This document shows, one piece after another, positions 16,164-23,525 of a DNA stretch of 30,646 nt; the stretch's first letter is position 1; each line of letters begins with the position of its first letter. The stretch covers positions 1 to 30,646 of the forward strand of contig LSKF01000165.1 of NCBI GenBank assembly GCA_001556995.1, given 5' to 3'. Origin of the DNA: Erythrobacteraceae bacterium CCH12-C2. GTDB lineage: Bacteria; Pseudomonadota; Alphaproteobacteria; Sphingomonadales; Sphingomonadaceae. The notes under the pieces were generated by a model, which saw nothing but the letters and a program-made list of their open reading frames with translations, did not search any database and was not told the DNA's origin. The position numbers were made by a program, and so were the translations under genes.

Positions 16164-16262
16164 CGGACCCGTAGGGTCCGCAAGGCCGACCGGCCGTCGG
16201 CCGGTTAGGCCGCAGCTATCGGCCCGGAGGGGCCGATAGCGCCTGCCTCGTCAGAGGCAGGC
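16164..16262. repeat. Four tandem hairpins between convergent genes
   Basis: Four back-to-back inverted repeats, each with a different sequence. H1: 16164-16180, arms cggaccc/gggtccg, loop gta. H2: 16189-16205, arms accggcc/ggccggt, loop gtc, with outer ggcc pairs at 16184-16187 and 16208-16211. H3: 16215-16240, 11-base arms, loop ggag. H4: 16241-16262, arms gcctgcctc/gaggcaggc, loop gtca. The loop of H4 holds the cpaF stop codon, so one arm is cpaF coding sequence. None has a T tract. Likely a two-way transcription stop or mRNA 3'-end protection. Confidence 0.75.
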
Positions 16263-17792
16263 CTCAAGATACGCCTGATCAAACCCGAATTGCCGCGCCT
16301 TTTCGAGCGTGTAGGGGCGCAGGCCCGACGAGCGGAATTCCCCGAGGATCTTCCCGTCGTCGGTCTCGTCGAGATATTCGAACTTGAACAGCTCCTGCGT
16401 CACAATCACGTCGCCTTCCATCCCGATCACCTCGGTGATGTTGGTGGTGCGGCGCGAACCGTCGCGCAGACGCTTCACCTGCACGATCAGGTCGACCGAT
16501 TCGGCGATCTGGCGGCTGATGGCTTCCTTGGGGATCTTGATGTCGCCCATCAGGATCATGTTTTCCATACGGCCAAGGCATTCGCGCGGGCTGTTGGCGT
16601 GGAGCGTACACATCGACCCATCGTGACCGGTGTTCATCGCCGCGAGGAGGTCGAAACACTCCGCGCCGCGAATTTCCCCGAGGATGATGCGATCCGGGCG
16701 CATACGCAGGGCGTTCTTCACAAGGTCACCGATTGTGATCGCGCCCTGACCTTCCAGGTTCGGCGGGCGGGTTTCGAGCGGCAGCCAGTGCGGCTGCTGC
16801 AGGCGAAGTTCGGCCGCGTCTTCGATGGTCAGCACGCGCTCGCCCGGGTCGATCATTTTCGACAGGGCGTTGAGCATGGTCGTCTTACCCGAACCGGTAC
16901 CGCCCGAGATGACGATGTTCATCCGGCACGCGCCTGCGATTTTCAGCGCAGTCGCCATCTTGTCCGACATCGATCCGAAGTCGCGCAGCATGTCGATGGT
17001 GATCGGCTTTTCGGAAAACTTACGAATCGAGATCGCGGTGCCGCGCAGCGAAAGCGGCGGCACGATCACGTTCACACGCGAGCCGTCCTTCAAGCGGGCG
17101 TCAGCGAGCGGCGTGGTCTGGTCGACGCGGCGGCCGACCTGGTTCACGATGCGCTGCGCGATCTGGAACAGGTGCTGTTCGTCACGGAACCGGATCGGGG
17201 CGAGCTGGAGCTTGCCCTTCTTTTCGATGTAGGTCTGATCCGGGCCGTTGACCATGATGTCGGACACGTCCGGATCGTTGAGCAGCTCTTCCAGCGGACC
17301 GAAGCCCAGAAGCTCGTCGATCAGCACCTTTTCCAGCGCGAATTGCTCGCGCCGGTTCAATGTGACCTTCAGTTCGGCCAGCACTTCAAGGATGATCGGG
17401 CGGAATTCTTCGGAGAGTTCTTCCTTCGACAGCGTCGCCGCCGCTTCGGGATCGACGCGTTCGAGCAGGCGCGGGAGCACCTGTTCCTTGATCTTGTGGA
17501 CGCTGGCTTCAAACCCGCCGACTTCGGAATTGGCTTCGTTGATCGCGGCCATGCGCTCGTTGAGGCGGTCCATGGCCTCGGCGGTTGAAGCAGGGCGGCT
17601 CGCCGATGCCGAGGGCACAGGCGCAGGGCGGGCGGGAGCGGCGCCACCTGGCAAAGGCGGAAACTGATCACCGCCGCGCGCCCCGTCAACGGGAACGCCG
17701 CCGGCCTTCATCGGGCGGGCAACGCCAAATGCAGGTCGACTCCCACCGGGCGTCAGTCCGCCAGCATTACCCTTCTTGCCGAATGCGCTCAT
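16251..17792 (-). CDS. cpaF: CpaF-type secretion ATPase (Flp/Tad pilus)
   Basis: A 513-residue cytoplasmic ATPase that drives assembly of Flp/Tad-type pili. A flexible Gly/Pro/Ala-rich head (1-75) precedes a helical N-terminal domain (76-250). The motor domain has Walker A GGTGSGKT (297-304), Walker B RIILGEIRG (368-376) and the His box TGHDGSMCTLHAN (388-400), all intact. It starts at ATG 17792. Length is typical for alphaproteobacterial CpaF. The other cpa/tad genes are not next to it in this window: glmS lies upstream and divergent. The last codons form part of a hairpin. Confidence 0.93.
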   Translation of the reverse strand: MSAFGKKGNAGGLTPGGSRPAFGVARPMKAGGVPVDGARGGDQFPPLPGGAAPARPAPVPSASASRPASTAEAMDRLNERMAAINEANSEVGGFEASVHKIKEQVLPRLLERVDPEAAATLSKEELSEEFRPIILEVLAELKVTLNRREQFALEKVLIDELLGFGPLEELLNDPDVSDIMVNGPDQTYIEKKGKLQLAPIRFRDEQHLFQIAQRIVNQVGRRVDQTTPLADARLKDGSRVNVIVPPLSLRGTAISIRKFSEKPITIDMLRDFGSMSDKMATALKIAGACRMNIVISGGTGSGKTTMLNALSKMIDPGERVLTIEDAAELRLQQPHWLPLETRPPNLEGQGAITIGDLVKNALRMRPDRIILGEIRGAECFDLLAAMNTGHDGSMCTLHANSPRECLGRMENMILMGDIKIPKEAISRQIAESVDLIVQVKRLRDGSRRTTNITEVIGMEGDVIVTQELFKFEYLDETDDGKILGEFRSSGLRPYTLEKARQFGFDQAYLEACL

Positions 17793-17986
17793 TCCCAGCC
17801 CCCGAAGGTTCCATCATCACCCGCACCTCGCTGCAATCATGCCAAGGGTGCGTCTCGAAGAATGGTGAATAGGTCGGAAAGGTTGTTTTTTTCCTAAGCT
17901 GGTTTGCCGACCGCCATGATGGGGTTTGCCGTTCCCATCTGCGCGGCTAGAGCGTCGGAAACGTCAGCGAGGGAAGATCTAGGGCA

Positions 17987-19822
17987 ATGTGCGGCATTAT
18001 CGGGATCGTGGGGAATAGCAGCGTCGCCGATCGGCTCGTCGATGGCCTTAAGCGGATGGAATATCGCGGTTATGACAGCGCCGGGATCTGCACCTTGCAT
18101 GATGGCGCGCTGGTACGCCGCCGGGCGGAAGGGCGGCTCGCCAATCTCGTGACGGTGCTGGCAGGCGATCCTGCGCCCGGCACGGTCGGGATTGCCCATA
18201 CCCGCTGGGCGACCCACGGCGCGCCTACGGCTGCCAATGCCCACCCGCACGCCACCGGGGAAGTCGCGATCGTCCACAATGGGATCATCGAAAACTTCAA
18301 GGAGCTGCGCGCTGAACTCGCAGCCAAAGGCCGGGTGTTCGAAAGCGAGACCGATAGCGAAGTGGTGGCGCATCTGATCTCGGCTGAGGTCGAAGCCGGG
18401 GTTGATCCGGTTCAAGCGGTGGGCGCGGTGCTGCCGCGCCTGCGGGGCGCGTTTGCGCTGGCGATTGCGTTCCGTCAGCATCCTGACCTGCTGATCGGGG
18501 CGCGGCTCGGTTCGCCGCTGGTGGTCGGTTACGGGCCGGGCGGCGAGGATGCAGAGATGTATCTCGGCTCCGACGCCTTGGCGCTCGCGCCGCTGACCCA
18601 GCGCATCGCCTATCTCGAAGAAGGCGATTGGGTGGTGATCCGCCGTGATTCTGCGCAGATTTACGACGCTGAGGGCAATCCTGCGGTGCGCGAGATCCGC
18701 GCCTCGGGCGCTTCGGCGGCGGCGGTGGAGAAAGGCAATTACCGCCACTTCATGCAGAAGGAGATCTTCGAGCAGCCGACCGTGGTGGCGCAAACACTCG
18801 CCTCCTATCTGCGCCGCTCGGACAATTCGGTGGCCTTGCCGCAGATCGACTTTGACCTATCGGCCATCCGCCGCCTCACCATCGTTGCGTGCGGCACCAG
18901 TTTCTATGCCGGGATGGTGGCGAAATACTGGTTCGAACAGTTCGCCCGCGTGCCGGTCGATCTCGATGTCGCCTCCGAATTCCGATACCGCGAGCCGGTG
19001 CTGGAGGAGGGCGGCCTGGCGCTGTTCATCTCGCAGAGCGGGGAAACCGCCGATACGCTTGCCGCGCTGCGGCATTGCAAAGCGAATGGACAGACCATCG
19101 CGGTGGTCGTCAATGTACCCACCAGCACCATGGCGCGCGAGGCGGACCTGCTGCTGCCGACCCACGCCGGCCCGGAAATCGGCGTCGCCTCGACCAAGGC
19201 CTTTACCTGCCAACTGGCCGTGCTCGCCGCGCTGGCGGCGCATATGGCGGTCAAGAAGGGCCGCCTCACGCGCGAGGCTGAGGCTGAGATCGTGCGCCAC
19301 CTGCTCGAAGCGCCCGCAGCGCTCAACGCGGCGCTCGCGCATGACGATGACATTGCCAGCATGGCGCACCTCATCGCCCCCGCGCGCGACGTGCTCTATC
19401 TCGGGCGTGGGCAGGATTACCCGCTGGCGCTGGAAGGCGCGCTGAAGCTCAAGGAAATCAGCTACATCCACGCCGAAGGCTATGCTGCGGGCGAGATGAA
19501 GCACGGCCCCATCGCGCTGATCGACGACAAGGTGCCGGTGGTGGTGATCGCCCCGTCGGGTCCGCTCTTTGAAAAGACTGTATCGAACATGGAAGAGGTC
19601 CGCGCGCGCGGCGGGCAGGTGGTGCTGATCTCGGATGCTGCAGGTCTGGCGCAAGCGGGCGAGGGCACCATCGCCACTATCGAGATGCCGGTCGTGCACC
19701 CGCTGATCGCGCCGCTGGTCTATGCCATCCCGGTGCAACTGCTCGCCTATCATGTGGCGGTGGTGAAGGGCACCGATGTCGATCAGCCGCGCAACCTCGC
19801 CAAGTCGGTAACGGTGGAATAG
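17987..19822 (+). CDS. glmS: Glutamine--fructose-6-phosphate aminotransferase (isomerizing)
   Basis: A 611-residue enzyme making glucosamine-6-phosphate from fructose-6-phosphate and glutamine, the first step to UDP-GlcNAc for peptidoglycan and LPS. The N-terminal glutaminase domain begins MCGIIGIVG; the cysteine becomes the N-terminal nucleophile after Met removal. HTRWATHG, VHNGIIENF and the two SIS domains (about 290-420 and 460-600, with CGTSFYAG, SQSGETADT and STKAFTCQ) follow. The C-terminus DVDQPRNLAKSVTVE is diagnostic. Length is almost identical to E. coli GlmS. No glmS ribozyme is visible in the 194-base gap before it, as expected for this group. Confidence 0.97.
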   Translation: MCGIIGIVGNSSVADRLVDGLKRMEYRGYDSAGICTLHDGALVRRRAEGRLANLVTVLAGDPAPGTVGIAHTRWATHGAPTAANAHPHATGEVAIVHNGIIENFKELRAELAAKGRVFESETDSEVVAHLISAEVEAGVDPVQAVGAVLPRLRGAFALAIAFRQHPDLLIGARLGSPLVVGYGPGGEDAEMYLGSDALALAPLTQRIAYLEEGDWVVIRRDSAQIYDAEGNPAVREIRASGASAAAVEKGNYRHFMQKEIFEQPTVVAQTLASYLRRSDNSVALPQIDFDLSAIRRLTIVACGTSFYAGMVAKYWFEQFARVPVDLDVASEFRYREPVLEEGGLALFISQSGETADTLAALRHCKANGQTIAVVVNVPTSTMAREADLLLPTHAGPEIGVASTKAFTCQLAVLAALAAHMAVKKGRLTREAEAEIVRHLLEAPAALNAALAHDDDIASMAHLIAPARDVLYLGRGQDYPLALEGALKLKEISYIHAEGYAAGEMKHGPIALIDDKVPVVVIAPSGPLFEKTVSNMEEVRARGGQVVLISDAAGLAQAGEGTIATIEMPVVHPLIAPLVYAIPVQLLAYHVAVVKGTDVDQPRNLAKSVTVE

Positions 19823-19924
19823 CGGCGAGCGCGCCGGTATCATCCGAGCGCGCATCCCGCCGCCGCTGTGGGGACGTCGCGAGCTTTACCACAACCTAAC
19901 CTTTACTGGTTAATCGTCCCGATT

Positions 19925-22279
19925 GTGAGTGAACCGCCTGCCCCGAGCACACCTGTGCAACCGGCCGTATTGCCGATCTCTGTCGTTCTTGGCCTGTCGG
20001 GCAAGGGGGACCTCGATTGGGCGCGCCTGCGTGGGTTGCAATATCCGGCGCTCGCCAAGATGGCTGTTTATCGTGTCCTGTCCCACGCCATCATGGCTGT
20101 GTTTGTGGCGCTGATCTACACAAAGTCGGTCGGATTGCTCGGAATCGGCGTCTGGATGGCGCTGCTAGCGATCATCCACCTGCGCGGGATCAAACTCGAT
20201 CTCTCGCTGGCCGACACCGACCGGCGGCGTATCACCAAGGCAGAGTTTTCCCGCCAAGCGATGACGGCGGTGACGTCTGCCATTGTCTGGGCCGGAGCGG
20301 TGATCATCTTCCCGCTCTTCGGCAGTCCCGGCGATCTGATGGCGATGCTGTTGATTGTGACGCTTCTGATATCGGGGTCGGTCTTTTTCTATACGGCAGC
20401 ACCCATCGGCATTCTGGGCTTCATCGCGATTTTGGGGACCGGAGCGGTGCTGCAACTCGCGCTAGCAGGTCACTGGTTCGCCGCTGTAGCTATGCTCTTG
20501 TTTGCGGTGGCGGCCATTATTGGCGCGATCGAGGTGGGGCGCACTTATCTGATGGCCCGGCTCGCGGAAACTGAACTGGCTGAGAAGGATGAAGTCGTCT
20601 CGCTGCTGCTGCGCGAATTTGAGGAAAACGAGGCCGACTGGCTGTGGGAGGTCGATCCGGCCAAGCGGCTGCGCTCGGTCTCGCCGCGCTTTGCCTTTGC
20701 ACTGGGTCGTTCGCAGGCCGACATCGAAGGCAAGCCGCTGCTGGAAATGATTGCTGGACCGGGCTGGGAAAGCGGACACCTTCCGGTCAGCCTCCACGAA
20801 CTAGCGGAAAAGCTAAAGAACCGGGAGAATTTCTCCAACGCGCTGGTGCAGGTGTCCATCCTGGGCGAAGAGCGGTGGTGGGAGCTGTCGGGCACGCCGA
20901 TGCGCGATGAACGCGGCCGTTTCACTGGCTTTCGCGGTGTGGGATCGGATGTCACGGAACAGCGCAAATCATCCGAGAAGATCGCCTATCTGGCGCGCTA
21001 TGACACGCTGACCCAGCTGCCGAACCGCCTGCAACTGACCGAGGCTCTGGTCGAGGCGCTGCGTTATGCTGCGCAATGGCGCACCCGCTGTGCGCTGCTG
21101 ATGGTTGATCTCGACCGGTTCAAGTCGGTCAATGATTCGCTTGGCCATCTCACCGGAGACAAGCTGCTGGCCCAGGTTTCGGCGCGCTTGCAATCGCTGA
21201 TGGGCGAAAATCAGATGTGCGGGCGATTGGGGGGCGATGAATTTGCCATCGTCATTCGCGATGTCGCAGCCCCTGGCATCGTGCGGGATCTTGCCCGGCG
21301 GGTGATCGACCGCTTGTCCGAACCCTATCAGGTCGATCAGCACACGCTGTATGTCGGCGCCAGCGTCGGCTCGGCCGAGGGCCCGCGCGATGGCAACAGC
21401 GTTGAGGAGCTGATGCGCAATGCCGACCTCGCGCTTTACCGTGCAAAGGACGAAGGTGGCGGTGAACACTACCGTTTTGAACCGGTGCTCCACGCTTCTG
21501 CCGAAGAGCGCCGCCAGCTTGAGGTTGCCTTGCGCACGGCGCTGGGACGCGACGAGATGGTGCTTCACTACCAGCCCGTGGTTGATGCCCGCAGCGAAAG
21601 CGTGGTGAGTTTCGAGGCTCTGGTGCGCTGGAACAGCGCCGATCATGGCTTTGTGAGCCCGGGCAAGTTCATTCCGCTGGCCGAGGACACGCGCCTTATC
21701 GTGCCCATCGGAAAGTGGGTCATGCGCAAGGCCTGCGAAGAGGCGCGCAATTGGCCCGAAGACGTCAAGGTGAACGTCAACGTCTCGCCGGAACAGTTGC
21801 TCGAACCCGGTTTCCACGCCGATGTTGTCGAAGCGCTGGCGGCGAGCGGTCTGCGGCCCGAACGGCTCGAAGTCGAGGTGACTGAAAGCATCTTCCTGCG
21901 CGATGCCAGCGTCGCGCGCAATGCGCTGGAACAGGTGATGGCGCTTGGCTGTTCGGTGGCGCTGGATGATTTCGGGACGGGTTATTCCTCGCTCGGCTAC
22001 CTGCGCAAACTGCGGTTCTCGACGATCAAGGTCGACCGCACCTTTGTGCAAGGCGCCGCGCAGGGGAGCGCGGAGAGCCTTGCGATCATCAATGCCGTGG
22101 TGGCGATGGCCAAGAGCCTCGATATGACCACCACGGCGGAAGGTGTGGAAACCAGCGAGGAAGCCGAACTGATCCGCAACCTCGGCTGCGACAAGATCCA
22201 GGGCTATTATTTCGGCCGACCGATGACCGCCGATGATGCGCGCAAGCTGTTCAGCTACGTGCGCGAACTGCGCGCCTAA
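19925..22279 (+). CDS. Membrane PAS-GGDEF-EAL cyclic-di-GMP protein
   Basis: 784 residues from the GTG at 19925. About six transmembrane helices (47-203) form a sensor region I cannot name; a PAS domain follows (about 231-346). The diguanylate cyclase domain has the intact motif RLGGDEF (GGDEF at 436-440). The phosphodiesterase domain has EALVRW (EAL at 564-566), NVSPEQL, ESIF, DDFGTGYSS (681-689), KVDR and AEGVET, so its metal and catalytic residues look complete. The usual RxxD feedback site before GGDEF is missing (MGEN there). It could make or break c-di-GMP depending on signal. The start is uncertain: an in-frame GTG at 19868 adds 19 residues, and neither start has a good ribosome site. 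Confidence 0.9.
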   Translation: MSEPPAPSTPVQPAVLPISVVLGLSGKGDLDWARLRGLQYPALAKMAVYRVLSHAIMAVFVALIYTKSVGLLGIGVWMALLAIIHLRGIKLDLSLADTDRRRITKAEFSRQAMTAVTSAIVWAGAVIIFPLFGSPGDLMAMLLIVTLLISGSVFFYTAAPIGILGFIAILGTGAVLQLALAGHWFAAVAMLLFAVAAIIGAIEVGRTYLMARLAETELAEKDEVVSLLLREFEENEADWLWEVDPAKRLRSVSPRFAFALGRSQADIEGKPLLEMIAGPGWESGHLPVSLHELAEKLKNRENFSNALVQVSILGEERWWELSGTPMRDERGRFTGFRGVGSDVTEQRKSSEKIAYLARYDTLTQLPNRLQLTEALVEALRYAAQWRTRCALLMVDLDRFKSVNDSLGHLTGDKLLAQVSARLQSLMGENQMCGRLGGDEFAIVIRDVAAPGIVRDLARRVIDRLSEPYQVDQHTLYVGASVGSAEGPRDGNSVEELMRNADLALYRAKDEGGGEHYRFEPVLHASAEERRQLEVALRTALGRDEMVLHYQPVVDARSESVVSFEALVRWNSADHGFVSPGKFIPLAEDTRLIVPIGKWVMRKACEEARNWPEDVKVNVNVSPEQLLEPGFHADVVEALAASGLRPERLEVEVTESIFLRDASVARNALEQVMALGCSVALDDFGTGYSSLGYLRKLRFSTIKVDRTFVQGAAQGSAESLAIINAVVAMAKSLDMTTTAEGVETSEEAELIRNLGCDKIQGYYFGRPMTADDARKLFSYVRELRA

Positions 22280-22292
22280 CGCGCGTCGTCGT

Positions 22293-22982
22293 TCAAGCGC
22301 TGGCGAGCGATGCCAGGATATTCTCGAACATGCGCCGCCCGTCATCACCGCCCAGCGCCGGCACGGCGGCAGGTTCCATGGCGCGTTCGGGGTGGGGCAT
22401 CATGCCAAGCACGCGGCCATTGGCGCTGAGCACCCCGGCAATATTACGCGCCGACCCATTGCAGCTTTCCGCATAGCGAAAGGCGATCCGGCCTTCGCCT
22501 TCCAGCCGGTCAAGCGTGTCGGAGTCCGCGTAGTAATTGCCATCGTGGTGGGCGACCGGGATTCGCAGTATATCGCCCGGCGTGAACCCGGCTGTAAAGA
22601 GCGAGTCGGTGTTCTCGGCCGTCAGCGTCACGGTGCGGCAGACGAACCGTTGGCCTGCATTGCGCAGCAACGCACCGGGAAGCAGGCGTGCCTCGGTCAG
22701 CACCTGAAAGCCATTGCACACGCCCAGCACCGGCACACCGCGTGTCGCGGCGGCGCTGACTGCGCGCATGATCGGGCTCGTCGCCGCCATTGCGCCTGAC
22801 CGCAAGTAATCGCCGTAAGAAAATCCGCCAGGCAGCGCGATCAGATCGAGGCCCGAGGGCAGATCGGCATCAGCATGCCACACCCGCAGCGCAGCTTGGC
22901 CTGAGACAGCTTCAAGCGCCACCGCCATATCGCGGTCGCAGTTAGAGCCGGGAAAGGTGATGACCGCCGCCCGAAAGCTCAT
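22293..22982 (-). CDS. purQ: Phosphoribosylformylglycinamidine synthase, glutaminase subunit
   Basis: A 229-residue class I glutamine amidotransferase that supplies ammonia to PurL in the fourth step of purine synthesis. The opening [14 protein letters not shown] is the PurQ signature. The catalytic triad is visible: C89 in GVCNGFQ, H197 and E199 in MPHPER. The ATG at 22982 shares one base with the purS stop codon, so the two are translationally coupled. It converges on the GGDEF-EAL gene with a 13-base gap. Confidence 0.96.
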   Translation of the reverse strand: MSFRAAVITFPGSNCDRDMAVALEAVSGQAALRVWHADADLPSGLDLIALPGGFSYGDYLRSGAMAATSPIMRAVSAAATRGVPVLGVCNGFQVLTEARLLPGALLRNAGQRFVCRTVTLTAENTDSLFTAGFTPGDILRIPVAHHDGNYYADSDTLDRLEGEGRIAFRYAESCNGSARNIAGVLSANGRVLGMMPHPERAMEPAAVPALGGDDGRRMFENILASLASA

Positions 22983-23221
22983 CACTTGGCCCCTTCGGTC
23001 TCAATCGTGAAGCTTTCGATCACCGTGTTGGCGAGCAGTTTTTCGCACATCGCCTTGAGGGTATCGTGGTCAGTGCCATCGGCGACATCAAGCTCGATCA
23101 ACCGGCCCACGCGGACATCTTCGACGCCCGCAAAGCCGAGCCCCTCAAGCGCGTGATGCACCGCCCGGCCCTGGGGGTCGAGCACGCCGGGCTTCAGTCG
23201 GACAAGAACGCGCACTTGCAT
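22982..23221 (-). CDS. purS: Phosphoribosylformylglycinamidine synthase subunit PurS
   Basis: A 79-residue protein that bridges PurL and PurQ in the small-PurL type FGAM synthase complex. The family pattern [24 protein letters not shown] and the tail [16 protein letters not shown] are clear. I chose the ATG at 23221 because a GGAG lies 9 bases before it; the in-frame ATG at 23227 is only 3 bases from that site. purL is not in the window. Confidence 0.93.
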   Translation of the reverse strand: MQVRVLVRLKPGVLDPQGRAVHHALEGLGFAGVEDVRVGRLIELDVADGTDHDTLKAMCEKLLANTVIESFTIETEGAK

Positions 23222-23525
23222 GGCCATGGGCTCCAGGCTGGCGGGGACAGGCCCCGGGGGCAATCTCGCGCCGCTATAGCGCCCCGGTGAGAGCGTGCAA
23301 TCGCGCTGATGGCGCTTCTGCACGGGGTGGTGAGGCACTCCGTGGTCACAATCCGGTCACGCGCGCGGCGCAGTTGTAACTTGAATGCAACAACTGCCCC
23401 ACGATTGCCAAGAAATCGACGCCTTTGTGCAACATCGCCGCTGCGAAATCTCGCGCGAATCGGTGAATAATGCCACCGCGCGCCTCGCACCCATCCTTCG
23501 TCTGCAATCACCAAGGGGTAGTCTT
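23222..23525. other. Intergenic region between divergent purS and the TonB receptor
   Basis: This 304-base gap must hold promoters for both genes. The only clear structure is the inverted repeat at 23371-23396. Tandem GGTCAC words at 23344 and 23356 are also present. I cannot place a reliable -35/-10 pair. A purine-rich AAGGGG lies just before the receptor's ATG. Confidence 0.6.
23371..23396. promoter_or_regulatory. Inverted repeat, possible operator of the TonB receptor gene
   Basis: Perfect 7-base arms cagttgt (23371-23377) and acaactg (23390-23396) with a 12-base spacer, 130 bases before the receptor start. The size and symmetry suit a dimeric repressor site, but no regulator is known. 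Confidence 0.4.

Noticed and set aside
15821..16183. N-terminal extension of the DMT transporter by 121 residues
   Set aside because: It is the antisense of the small membrane-protein gene at 15888-16130 and is not hydrophobic.
17901..17931. Direct repeat ggtttgccg upstream of glmS
   Set aside because: Only 9 bases, two copies; expected often by chance and no linked regulator.
19898..19916. CtrA-like TTAA words (taacc...ggttaa) upstream of the GGDEF-EAL gene
   Set aside because: The spacing does not fit TTAA-N7-TTAA; only half-sites are present.
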